A DNA stretch of 64,000 nt from Faecalibacterium prausnitzii (GCF_019967995.1 NZ_CP065377.1:1240001-1304000), one strand, 5' to 3'. Counted from the stretch's first letter, positions 8,222 to 15,454 are shown. The notes: generated from the sequence alone by a model not told the origin. Numbers and translations are program-made.

Positions 8222-8968
8222 TCAGCCACCAATGGCCTGATAATAATCCGTTTTAGACCGAATCAAAGAGCCATTTGACTTATATTCCTTGACAGTTTGA
8301 TGATAGCAATGTGTATAGTAGCTATTGTCATAGGAAAATAGGACTTCATACGTAATAGAAGATATTGTCACTTTATAGCAGTCCGAGGACATACTCTGAA
8401 GCATCTGATCGAAAATAAACGATGCTGTAGAAGAAATAACTGCTGCTGGTGTGCTTCCCCATGCAGTTGCTAAAATACTGGCTACATCAGATGCTTTTTT
8501 GCATTTACGCAAATCACTAGCATAAACCGTATCGGTTGCACTTGTGCCAACATAGCGGTGCTTGAACTGCGACCCTGTCACCTCGCTTCCAGTGAGTGCA
8601 GGAATTTGTGCCAGCTGTCCGTTTTTGTAATTTTGCTGATCTTGATAAATTTCATAGAACAAGCTATAGTCACTTCTTGCAGTTGATGTTGTTGATTCAC
8701 CAGATGCACCTACAACAACAATGTCCATCACATCATTAGGATGCACCGTACGCGTAATTCGTGTGATACCTCCATCACGAATTGTAAGCTGTTCAACAAC
8801 ATCTTTTCCATTCATCGAGTACGAAACAGAATAATTTGATCCTGTCAAAAGAGATTCGCTATTGCCATGATTTGTTGAATCTGCAAAGGCAATGGGCATA
8901 ATGGAAGCAACACAAAGCAGCACCGCTAACACGCAGGAAATATAACGCAAATATGTTTTTGTTTTCAT
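8222..8968 (-). CDS. Secreted hypothetical protein in the agr-linked cluster
   Basis: This 248-residue protein starts at ATG 8968, with AAAGGA ten bases upstream; an in-frame ATG 18 bases earlier lacks a site. A clear signal peptide spans residues 1-30 (LLCVASIMPIAFAD). The mature part is Ser/Thr/Tyr-rich with a late region rich in Tyr, His and Cys (SYYTHCYHQTVKEY). It contains no recognisable catalytic motif. The gene lies downstream of agrB, agrD and a 31-codon frame in the same orientation, so it may be read from the agr promoter. I do not recognise a family. Confidence 0.65.
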   Translation of the reverse strand: MKTKTYLRYISCVLAVLLCVASIMPIAFADSTNHGNSESLLTGSNYSVSYSMNGKDVVEQLTIRDGGITRITRTVHPNDVMDIVVVGASGESTTSTARSDYSLFYEIYQDQQNYKNGQLAQIPALTGSEVTGSQFKHRYVGTSATDTVYASDLRKCKKASDVASILATAWGSTPAAVISSTASFIFDQMLQSMSSDCYKVTISSITYEVLFSYDNSYYTHCYHQTVKEYKSNGSLIRSKTDYYQAIGG

Positions 8969-9059
8969 TTTGTTTTTTCCTTTCATGCATTCCTATAGAA
9001 CAACGGACTCTCATCTGTGCATCGGAAACACCTCCGAAGTACATTGATTATCGATGCTC

Positions 9060-9155
9060 TCACTTTTTCAAGAGATATTTTCCAAATGCAAGGACGCCTA
9101 GAATATAGAAAAGCTGACGAACAATCAACATAATGAATGAAAGCAGCTCCAACAT
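9060..9155 (-). CDS. 31-residue hydrophobic peptide between agrD and the secreted protein gene
   Basis: This short frame reads MLELLSFIMLIVRQLFYILG and continues through a second hydrophobic stretch to a basic end, KYLLKK. It is a single amphipathic or membrane-spanning helix with a positive C-terminus, a composition typical of small membrane toxins, leaderless bacteriocins or phenol-soluble-modulin-like peptides. AAAAGGA lies about 11 bases before ATG 9155. It sits in the agrBD transcript direction, where agr-controlled peptides would be expected. It could also be a chance frame, and there is no family match by eye. Confidence 0.45.
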   Translation of the reverse strand: MLELLSFIMLIVRQLFYILGVLAFGKYLLKK

Positions 9156-9233
9156 AATCGAACAGTTCCTTTTAGAAAATTATCAAGAAATATATCCCGT
9201 AAGAGTATCGCTATCTTACCTTTCATATGAATT

Positions 9234-9368
9234 TCAGTCATGCTCAAGCGATTCCGGGACATCCGGCTGATATGCCGTAAAGCCACAGGTGCTGTTCACG
9301 CTCAAGACTGCGAGAGCCATTGCCATAATGCAAGTGACCTTGCTCAAGAGCAACATAATCTTTTTCAT
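9234..9368 (-). CDS. agrD: AgrD-type cyclic lactone autoinducer precursor
   Basis: This 44-residue propeptide starts at ATG 9368, nine bases after CGGAGG. It has the three AgrD parts: an amphipathic N-terminal leader (MKKIMLLLSKVTCIMAMALA), a peptide segment (NSTCGFTA) and an acidic recognition tail (YQPDVPESLEHD). The tail pattern [YH]QP(D/E)xPxSL is characteristic of Clostridial AgrD; the aligned C. perfringens sequence is CLWFT-HQPEEP. By that alignment the thiolactone ring is predicted as Cys28 to Ala32 (CGFTA), with some N-terminal residues possibly retained. AgrB encoded just upstream would process and export it. The family call is firm; the exact mature peptide is inference. Confidence 0.88.
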   Translation of the reverse strand: MKKIMLLLSKVTCIMAMALAVLSVNSTCGFTAYQPDVPESLEHD

Positions 9369-9436
9369 TTCTGTTACCTCCGTTTGATATTTTTTAGAGC
9401 ATTCATCTTCTGAAAACACATGAACGCCCTCGTACC

Positions 9437-10015
9437 TTAGGATATCTTCGCTTGTTTCTGAAAAAACGGAATGATTGCAAAAATCACTAAAACCCATTTT
9501 GAAATGTAGTATACCGTTATACTGCGGGTGTCCGGAAGCACATTGAAAATGGCAAACAGGAAATCTATTGACGAAAGAACAGATGCGACCATCTTATAGC
9601 TTAACCGCTTCTTTTTGCCTAAAGGCTTATTCGTTGCTTCTATCGGAGAGAAAAAGATAGCGATGCCCATAAGAGCTGCTGTTGTCAGGATACGAAAAAG
9701 GTGATTGGCTGCAATTACTTTACTCAGCAAAATGCAGATAAGTGCCAGTCCGGTAAATGCCAGATAGCATCTGGTGTGCGACGTTGCATGATATCCACCA
9801 ATGTAGATTCTCTGCGGGATAAACCCAATCAAAAATGAAAGTGAGTATCGAACATCACCACACACGGCAGAGACGAGGATGACAAGCAAAACACTTACAA
9901 CAGACGATATGAGCAACTCGTACCCATAGACATACGCATCCGCTTTTGATTCGTCTACCACTTTTTGTTCGCAGAAAAGACGGACTAATTTCTGAGACAG
10001 CGTGCGTTCCCACAT
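9437..10015 (-). CDS. agrB: AgrB peptide-processing membrane endopeptidase
   Basis: This 192-residue polytopic membrane protein cleaves the AgrD tail and forms the thiolactone. The motif GGYHATSHTRC places the catalytic histidine at residue 76 and the cysteine at residue 83, the seven-residue spacing seen in S. aureus AgrB. FSPIEATNKPL further on is another typical AgrB signature. About five or six hydrophobic segments follow the N-terminal cytoplasmic stretch. Length is normal. The start is ATG 10015 with a moderate AAGGTGG site. It is transcribed away from agrA and agrC, from a shared regulatory region that contains AgrA-type direct repeats, so autoinduction is expected. Confidence 0.92.
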   Translation of the reverse strand: MWERTLSQKLVRLFCEQKVVDESKADAYVYGYELLISSVVSVLLVILVSAVCGDVRYSLSFLIGFIPQRIYIGGYHATSHTRCYLAFTGLALICILLSKVIAANHLFRILTTAALMGIAIFFSPIEATNKPLGKKKRLSYKMVASVLSSIDFLFAIFNVLPDTRSITVYYISKWVLVIFAIIPFFQKQAKIS

Positions 10016-10085
10016 TGCAGTTGCGCCACCTTATCTTCTGATTTTTGCTTCACTGTATCATAAATTTCAACAAAATCAAGAGGTT

Positions 10086-10118
10086 TGGCAAAACCGGTCG
10101 TTCTGGTGACAAAAGTGG
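10086..10118. promoter_or_regulatory. Direct repeat with 21-bp period, candidate AgrA (LytTR) binding site
   Basis: TGGCAAAACCGG at 10086-10097 and TGACAAAAGTGG at 10107-10118 match at 9 of 12 positions and are exactly 21 bp apart. LytTR regulators such as AgrA bind two 9-bp repeats separated by about 12 bp, which gives the same period. The pair lies between the divergent agrB and agrA genes. The site assignment is inference from spacing and place. Confidence 0.6.
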
Positions 10119-10131
10119 TAAGTCAGGCTAC

Positions 10132-10160
10132 TTGTAAGGAGCCTTTGCACAGTCTATAAT
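10132..10160 (+). promoter_or_regulatory. Promoter of agrA-agrC
   Basis: TTGTAA at 10132-10137 and TATAAT at 10155-10160 are spaced by 17 bp, about 35 bases before ATG 10195. The -35 hexamer is imperfect, which is compatible with activation from the direct repeats just upstream. Confidence 0.65.
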
Positions 10161-10194
10161 AGTATCAGAACATTATTTTGTGGAGGTTGTCGAA

Positions 10195-10893
10195 ATGCTG
10201 AAGTACCACGTTGCAGTCTGCGATGATGAGAAGTCAGACCTTGATGGTATTGTTCAAAGCGTCCAGCGATACGATGTGCAAGGTTGCTTTGACATTGAAA
10301 CTTACATGGACGGAAACGAACTTCTGAGCGAATTGCAAATGCAGAAGAAATCCTTCGATTTGCTGCTGCTCGACATTGAGATGCCATCCAACGGTTTTCA
10401 GCTGGCACAATCCCTGATTCAAATGGAGAAGCATCCCTTGGTGGTATTTGTCACGAAGCGGCACGAGTATGCTGTGCAGGGATATGGCATTGCATTCCGC
10501 TACCTTGTCAAACCTTTGGATCAGACGCTGTTCGCTGCGGCGATGGACGCTGTCCTTCAGGAACTGAACTCCAAACATTTCACAATCGAATACGATGGTG
10601 TCACCATGTCCTTGGAAACATCAGATATTTACTTTCTGGAAAGCCACGGACATAAAGTTCTGATCCACTGCAAGGAGCAAGACCTTACATTGAGAATGAG
10701 CATTCCTGAAGCCTTGGAGCAGCTTCCCAAACGATGCTTCGTGTCGCCACACAAAAGTTATCTTGTCAATATGGAACACATTGTTTACGCTACTGGAACC
10801 GCTGTTTTTCTTTCCAGCGGACATCAGCTACCGATCAGCAGGAGGAAGCGTCAGGAGTTCAATCAGAACTTTAACGCTTATTTGGGAAGATGA
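10195..10893 (+). CDS. agrA: AgrA-type LytTR response regulator
   Basis: This 232-residue protein has a receiver domain (about 1-120, acidic pair DD at 10-11, phospho-acceptor Asp60 in LLLLDIEMP, conserved lysine in RYLVKPL) and a C-terminal LytTR DNA-binding domain (about 130-232; FVSPHKSYLVNM and LPISRRKR). The start is ATG 10195, eight bases after TGGAGG; the upstream in-frame GTG at 10180 has no site. It should be phosphorylated by the adjacent AgrC sensor and act at the repeats in the divergent promoter. Its TGA overlaps the ATG of agrC, indicating co-translation. All key residues are present. Confidence 0.9.
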   Translation: MLKYHVAVCDDEKSDLDGIVQSVQRYDVQGCFDIETYMDGNELLSELQMQKKSFDLLLLDIEMPSNGFQLAQSLIQMEKHPLVVFVTKRHEYAVQGYGIAFRYLVKPLDQTLFAAAMDAVLQELNSKHFTIEYDGVTMSLETSDIYFLESHGHKVLIHCKEQDLTLRMSIPEALEQLPKRCFVSPHKSYLVNMEHIVYATGTAVFLSSGHQLPISRRKRQEFNQNFNAYLGR

Positions 10894-12158
10894 TACTTTA
10901 TTATTTCGTTGAGTTTGCAGGGAGCTTTGCCAACATCGCTCTGTTGCTGCTTTTTATCGGTCGGCTATTTCCTAAAAAGGAGCCCGTTTCAAAATGGTTC
11001 TATGTGTATGTTGTGCTTATGATCGCTGGCCAGTGTGCACTAAGCTTATTCCCGGACTGGGTAACGCAGCGCACGATCTATCTTTTAGTTGGCGGATTTT
11101 TCCTCGCACTGCTGTTTTACGAAGTGCGACCATGGCAGGCGGTTTTTGCAAGCGGAGCTTTCTTTACGCTGATTGCTTTGGTGGAAGTGCTTGCAATGCT
11201 CCTGATCGGGCTGCGCATCCCTGATACCGATATTCTGATGCAGGCTGGGGCAGCACGGTTGGTTTATGTTGTTTTTTCAAACCTGATTCAAGTTCCACTT
11301 GTAGTCCTGATCTCACATTTTTTCAGTCGAAAGGGAAATGCTCTGCGCATCCTATGGCTGTTGCCAATTATTGCGATTCAAATCGCAAGCATCGCTGTCT
11401 GTTATGTGGCACAGTATCATGCTGCGGATGAGTATTTCCCGGATTATATGGTCGGCCTTATGGCTGTGCTTCTCCTTATAAACATCCTGATCGTGTTCTA
11501 TGTGGAAGCTCTCCGGGAAAATGAACTGGAAAAATTCAAAGCCAAGTTCAATGAGCAGCAGTACAATCTTCAAATGGAATACTACCAGCAGCTCAAAGAA
11601 CGTCAGGAAGAAGTCCGTTCTCTACGGCATGATGTGAAGAAATACATTCTGGCGATGCAGGCAGTTGCAGAACACGGCGATACCGAAGAACTTCACAAGA
11701 TTGCACAAGCTGCCACGGATATTTTTGAGCGTTCCACAAATGTTTCTGCTGTCGGAAACCCTGTTGTTGATGCTCTTTTGAATTATTACCTACGCATCGC
11801 AGAGAAGAATAACATCAAGGTCAAACTGGATGTGACGATTCCTGAAGTTCTGACGATCTCATCGCTGTCTTTGAGCATCATCCTCGGAAATACATTTGAC
11901 AATGCCATTGAAGCCTGTTGCAGTCTGCCAGCGGAACAGCGAACCATCCATTTACAGCTGCGCAAACAATATCGGAGCCTTTTCTATCGGCTGGAAAACC
12001 CATACAGTGATACTTCTCGCGGAATCCGCATCGGAGAACATCATGGTTACGGGCTAAAAAATATAAACCGTATCGTTCAGGAAAACCATGGTGACTTCTA
12101 CACGAAAAAGAAAGACGGTGTATTTACGGTTCAAGTTCGCTTGAACTGCGAAAATTAA
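10890..12158 (+). CDS. agrC: AgrC-type GHKL sensor histidine kinase
   Basis: This 422-residue receptor kinase has six hydrophobic segments in the N-terminal 210 residues, a coiled linker and a GHKL kinase domain. The phospho-accepting histidine is in SLRHDVKKY (about residue 247). The N box is GNTFDNAIEAC and the G box is HHGYGLKNI. This is the HPK10/AgrC architecture that senses cyclic peptides, so the ligand is expected to be the AgrD product encoded about 1.5 kb away. ATG 10890 overlaps the agrA stop. There is no truncation. The kinase call is certain; peptide specificity is inferred from linkage. Confidence 0.9.
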   Translation: MILYYFVEFAGSFANIALLLLFIGRLFPKKEPVSKWFYVYVVLMIAGQCALSLFPDWVTQRTIYLLVGGFFLALLFYEVRPWQAVFASGAFFTLIALVEVLAMLLIGLRIPDTDILMQAGAARLVYVVFSNLIQVPLVVLISHFFSRKGNALRILWLLPIIAIQIASIAVCYVAQYHAADEYFPDYMVGLMAVLLLINILIVFYVEALRENELEKFKAKFNEQQYNLQMEYYQQLKERQEEVRSLRHDVKKYILAMQAVAEHGDTEELHKIAQAATDIFERSTNVSAVGNPVVDALLNYYLRIAEKNNIKVKLDVTIPEVLTISSLSLSIILGNTFDNAIEACCSLPAEQRTIHLQLRKQYRSLFYRLENPYSDTSRGIRIGEHHGYGLKNINRIVQENHGDFYTKKKDGVFTVQVRLNCEN

Positions 12159-12233
12159 ATATGTTTCCACAGCCAAATGATCAGCCTTTATACTGATTGT
12201 TTGGCTCTTTATTTTGTAAAGGAGCGTGATGCT

Positions 12234-12551
12234 ATGACCCAGCCCAAATCCGACCTTGCCTATCTCCGCAGCGAAAAAGCCAAAGCGGAGCAGCAGCTAC
12301 GCTACTACAAGCACCGTGAGAAAATTCTGGAACATCAGATACCGGAGCTGACCCGCAAAGCCCGTGTGCATCGTCTGTGTACCCGTGCCGGAATGCTGGA
12401 AAGTTTTCTGATTGCGCCGGAAGAACTCACCAACGATCAGGTGATGGAGCTGCTGAAAATTGCGTTCCGTCAACCAGAAGTTGCGCTGGCACTTGCAAAG
12501 ATGATTCACGACTTGCAGGAACGCCGCAGCGTTTCAAACCCTTTAGAATAA
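12234..12551 (+). CDS. DUF3847 family protein, relaxase-linked
   Basis: This 105-residue protein has an N-terminal coiled coil (SEKAKAEQQLRYYKHREKILEHQ) and a helical C-terminal half. The start ATG 12234 follows AAAGGAG at 12218-12224. Small DUF3847 proteins lie immediately upstream of MobA/MobL relaxases in many Firmicute mobilizable elements, and this one ends one base before the predicted oriT. That position suggests a relaxosome accessory or DNA-binding role comparable to MobC, though this is inferred from context. The family call rests on length, the basic coiled coil and position. Confidence 0.72.
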   Translation: MTQPKSDLAYLRSEKAKAEQQLRYYKHREKILEHQIPELTRKARVHRLCTRAGMLESFLIAPEELTNDQVMELLKIAFRQPEVALALAKMIHDLQERRSVSNPLE

Positions 12552-12578
12552 AGGGCGCAATTATACACCGTTCCGGTG
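12552..12578 (-). other. oriT: Predicted origin of transfer (oriT) of MobQ/RSF1010 type
   Basis: On the minus strand the inverted repeat CACCG-GAA-CGGTG is followed by TATAATTGCGCCCT. This matches the RSF1010/pTA1060 layout, in which a hairpin precedes the nick region TAAxTGCGCCCT. It lies directly between the DUF3847 gene and the MobQ relaxase gene, the usual oriT location. The nick would be at the end of the GCGCCCT motif by homology. Confidence 0.7.
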
Positions 12579-12608
12579 AAATTGCGGTCTTGCAGACGGC
12601 TCGATGAA

Positions 12609-12740
12609 ATCGAAGCTGGCGTTTGTTCGCCAGCCCGATTCCATCCCAAGGAAAACTGCATTTTCCTTGCGCTGCCTTGCAGCTATCCTTTTGCGGATCC
12701 CGCCTTGCCCCGAAGTGCGCAGCACTCCGCATCAAGGCGG
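12609..12740. repeat. Three consecutive perfect hairpins between oriT and the relaxase gene
   Basis: Hairpin 1 is GCTGGCG/CGCCAGC (12615-12634, extended by ATCG/CGAT). Hairpin 2 is AAGGAAAA/TTTTCCTT (12648-12668). Hairpin 3 is CCGCCTTG/CAAGGCGG (12700-12740) with an inner AGTGC/GCACT stem. None has a downstream T-run, so they do not look like ordinary terminators. They could be structured leader RNA or folded single-stranded transfer DNA. The frame across this stretch is open, but it probably is not coding. Confidence 0.6.
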
Positions 12741-12814
12741 CGAGCAAAACCGAATACGATTTCCGACCGTTCAACAAGAACTATCTTGCTGGGCGGTCTT
12801 TTTGTTTGGGGGTG

Positions 12815-14395
12815 ATGCCTATTTCGTGTCCGCATTTCAAAATCACCATCGTAAAACGCAGCCAAGGGCAGTCCGCTGTTGCTGGCGCAGCCTACCAGAG
12901 CGGCGAACGGCTGTTCAGCGAATACGACCAGAAAACGAAATTCTACAACAAGAAGAAAGAACTCGTCCACTCCGAGATCATGCTGCCGCCCCATGCGCCG
13001 CCCGGATATGCAGACCGGGCAACGCTCTGGAACGCAGTAGAATCCGTTGAAAATCAATGGAACTCGCAGCTTGCCCGCCGCATCGTGCTGGCACTTCCGA
13101 GAGAAGTTCCGAAAGACCAGTATCTTCCCATGCTCAAAGAATTTTGCAAAGAGCAGTTCGTTTCCAAGGGCATGATTGCTGACTTCGCCATCCATGACAA
13201 AGGCGATGGGAACCCACACGCCCACATTCTGCTGACCATCCGGGCAATGGACGAACACGGCAAGTGGTTGCCGAAAGCCCGCAAGGTTTACGACCTTGAC
13301 GAAAACAGCGAGCGCATCCAGCTCCCATCCGGCAACTGGAAATGCCACAAGGAGAACACGGTGGACTGGAACGACCAGAAGTATGCCGAGGTCTGGCGGC
13401 ACAGTTGGGAAGTTGTTACAAACCACTATCTTGAAGCCGCTGGCAGACCGGAACGTGTTGACCTCCGCTCATTCGAGCGTCAGGGAGTGCAGCAGATTCC
13501 GACCGTCCATCTCGGCCCCGCTGCTCACCAGATGGAAAAGCGAGGAATCGAAACCTTTCTCGGAAATCTCAACCGGGATATTCGCGCGGCCAACAGCCTG
13601 ATGCAGTCCATTCGCAGCACTATCCGAGGTCTGCAACGCTGGATCGCAGACCTGACCGAAAAGAAGCAGATTCTTCTGGACGCACTGGAACAGGCCAAGG
13701 AGCCAACGCTGTCCGATCTTCTGGTGGACTATTTCAATCTCCGCAATGAGCAGCGCAGCGATTGGTCGAGCAAGGCGCAACTGAAATGTTCTGCCCGTGA
13801 CCTCAACGAAGTCATGCAGGCTGTTGATTATCTGAAAGCCCACTCGCTGAACACGGTCGAGGACTTGAACGCTGCAATCAAAGACCTGAGCCAGACCGCC
13901 GCCCCGTTGCGTAAGCAGTTGAAGCAGAACGAGAACCGGATGCGGGCAATCGCCCAGATCAAGGACGCTGCTGCCATCCATGCCAAGCTGAAGCCCATCC
14001 ACGATACCTTTCTAAAGAAGAACTTCAAGCTGACAAAGGATGCCTATGCAGCCCAGCACAAAGAAGAACTGGACGCTTTCAATAAAGCTGTCCGCACTCT
14101 GATGAAGCTGAACGGCGGCACGACCGTGGATTTTTCGGCATTGGATGCCGAATTTTCTGCGCTGCAATCGGGCAGCGCAGAGCTGCGCAGCCAGCTGGAA
14201 ACTTTGCAGCCTGACCTGACCGCACTGAAAAATGTGCGCAAGTATATCGACCTTGTGCTGAATAAGCAGCAGCTTTCCGCACCGGGCGGCAAGACCCCAG
14301 AGAAAGAATCTGTGCTGAAGCAGTTGGAGCAGCTTCAGCAAGAAAAATCAAAACACAAAGCGATTACCGCCATGAACCGCGAAGAATCGCTCTAA
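12815..14395 (+). CDS. mobA: MobA/MobL family (MobQ) relaxase
   Basis: This 526-residue relaxase would nick and pilot the nested element at its oriT. The N-terminus (FKITIVKRSQGQSAVAGAAYQSG) is the classic MobA/MobL motif I region. The metal-binding histidines are in GNPHAHILLT (about residues 130-140). The C-terminal half is long, helical and coiled-coil. ATG 12815 is chosen because family members begin just before HFKITIVKR; the ribosome site GGGGGT is close and atypical. The open frame extends 64 codons upstream through hairpins, but that part lacks conservation. DUF3847 and oriT precede it. It belongs to a different family from the MobP relaxase of the host element. Confidence 0.88.
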   Translation: MPISCPHFKITIVKRSQGQSAVAGAAYQSGERLFSEYDQKTKFYNKKKELVHSEIMLPPHAPPGYADRATLWNAVESVENQWNSQLARRIVLALPREVPKDQYLPMLKEFCKEQFVSKGMIADFAIHDKGDGNPHAHILLTIRAMDEHGKWLPKARKVYDLDENSERIQLPSGNWKCHKENTVDWNDQKYAEVWRHSWEVVTNHYLEAAGRPERVDLRSFERQGVQQIPTVHLGPAAHQMEKRGIETFLGNLNRDIRAANSLMQSIRSTIRGLQRWIADLTEKKQILLDALEQAKEPTLSDLLVDYFNLRNEQRSDWSSKAQLKCSARDLNEVMQAVDYLKAHSLNTVEDLNAAIKDLSQTAAPLRKQLKQNENRMRAIAQIKDAAAIHAKLKPIHDTFLKKNFKLTKDAYAAQHKEELDAFNKAVRTLMKLNGGTTVDFSALDAEFSALQSGSAELRSQLETLQPDLTALKNVRKYIDLVLNKQQLSAPGGKTPEKESVLKQLEQLQQEKSKHKAITAMNREESL

Positions 14396-14861
14396 ATCAT
14401 ATTTCTGCCACTGATGTGTCATTGCAGTCTGTGGCAGGAATACATAGATTTTTTTACATTGTAAAACAATCCAAATGTGACTTTTTTGTTAATTCTCAAA
14501 ATTATGGGTGTCTAAAGGTCTTTCTCGATGCCTACCAAGTGAGAGAAGAATTTCAAGGTGAGCATTTCTAAATGCAACAATTTGATTACAATCCTGCTTC
14601 GGATGCTACGAAACCGCTGTTCTCGTCGGCTACCTATTGAGCGATCTTTTTTTATTTCCGGCGTATGCAACGTCCCGGTTTCAGAAAACTCACGGCTAAG
14701 ACTACTTATGAACTTTTTGTGAATTCTTAAAAGCGAGGGTGTCTTTTAGCTCCTCTCGATGGCTCGTATATAGAAGCTGATTTTTTGGAAACCCAACTTC
14801 CGCAGATTTTCCATACGTTCTTTGACAACAGAATAGTTCAATCGTCCGGTACGTCACAAAA
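14396..14861. other. 466-base gap with two diverged copies of a 55-base sequence
   Basis: No convincing gene is present. A segment at 14479-14533 recurs with about 70 percent identity at 14710-14764. Both share CTTTTTxGTxAATTCTxAAAA, then GGGTGTCT and CTCGATGxCT. The copies are about 230 bases apart and may be regulatory or remnants of a repeated unit. The rest is AT-rich and featureless by eye, apart from an imperfect stem (CTGCCAC/GTGGCAG, 14405-14437) after the relaxase stop. Confidence 0.45.
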
Positions 14862-14986
14862 GGTACTTCTGTAACTCGCAGCCCGGTCATGACGAAGACG
14901 GGGTGGCTGAAATGCCAATGATGCGGTAAAAATCCGCTGCCGGACGATTCCCCACTCCTAGGGAGCCGAGGGCGAATATGGGAGAC
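14862..14986 (+). ncRNA. Structured RNA candidate, copy 1
   Basis: This segment is strongly similar to 42019-42139 in the other accessory region, whereas flanking DNA is not. Shared blocks include CCCGGTCA, GACGGGGTGGCTGA, ATGCCAATG and GCGG-loop-CCGC. A terminal hairpin is CTCC/GGAG here and CACC/GGTG in the second copy, a compensatory T-A to A-T change that supports base pairing. It precedes a small recombinase-linked gene. No named RNA family is recognised. It may be a cis-regulatory leader or an element-specific RNA. Confidence 0.6.
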
Positions 14987-15011
14987 CTATATCATATTAA
15001 CGCAGACGAGT

Positions 15012-15182
15012 TTGTTCAAGCCCGCCTGCGATGGGGAGCTGGAGGAGATGCCGGCTCTCGTTACATCCGCTTCCTCAACGGAACCTTCCGCCCAATCAGC
15101 GGGGGTAAAACAAGAGGAGAAAGACGATTGGAGTCCATTCCTTTCCGCACTTGCAGCACATGAACAGGAGGTTTGCCCTTGA
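15012..15182 (+). CDS. Possible small protein upstream of the TnpW-like gene
   Basis: This 56-codon frame from TTG 15012 ends at TGA 15180-15182, which overlaps the TTG start of the next gene. The translation (FKPACDGELEEMPALVTS, then a Ser/Ala/Glu-rich middle and DDWSPFLSALAAHEQ) looks more natural than the competing ATG frame at 14978-15163. The ribosome site is weak, so the start is uncertain and translation may begin within the preceding RNA candidate. Function is unknown. Confidence 0.3.
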   Translation: MFKPACDGELEEMPALVTSASSTEPSAQSAGVKQEEKDDWSPFLSALAAHEQEVCP

Positions 15183-15361
15183 ACAAAGAAAAATCCGAGA
15201 AGAAGTCTGCTGAACGCAGCCGTGCGCCGAGAAGTCCGAAGTCCGTGCGTCTGATCGTAGAACGCCACTATATTGGCAATGTGCCGATGAACACGCTTTT
15301 TCAACGGCTTGCAGAGGAAGAAATTCGGAAAACTGCCGAATCGTATCTTGCAGCTGGCTAA
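15179..15361 (+). CDS. Small recombinase-linked protein, TnpW-like
   Basis: This 60-residue protein starts at TTG 15179, seven bases after AGGAGG at 15166-15171. The N-terminus is very basic (NKEKSEKKSAERSRAPRSPK), followed by a beta strand RLIVERHYIG and an amphipathic helix (LFQRLAEEEIRKTAESYL). Short proteins of this form (transposon-encoded TnpW and relatives) sit directly upstream of serine recombinases in Clostridial elements. The recombinase begins 93 bases later behind its own promoter. The role may be DNA binding or recombination directionality, which is inferred from place only. Confidence 0.55.
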   Translation: MNKEKSEKKSAERSRAPRSPKSVRLIVERHYIGNVPMNTLFQRLAEEEIRKTAESYLAAG

Positions 15362-15387
15362 TTGGACGTTTTACTGCGGAAAAGAGC

Positions 15388-15416
15388 TTGCATCATCGCA
15401 CAGGTTTCGATACAAT
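15388..15416 (+). promoter_or_regulatory. Promoter of the serine recombinase gene
   Basis: TTGCAT at 15388-15393 and TACAAT at 15411-15416 are separated by 17 bp, about 39 bases before the ATG at 15455. No AgrA-like repeat is seen beside it. Confidence 0.55.
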
Positions 15417-15454
15417 GTGATTGATGAGGTCTCTTTTCCATTATGGAGGTACAC

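Noticed and set aside
12623..12814. 64-codon N-terminal extension of the relaxase
   Set aside because: The stretch is hairpin-rich, lacks a ribosome site and lies before the conserved relaxase N-terminus.
14862..14986. Cobalamin or TPP riboswitch for the duplicated RNA
   Set aside because: Short matches (for example GGGTGGCTGA) exist, but the B12 box and the second TPP helix are missing or in the wrong order in both copies.
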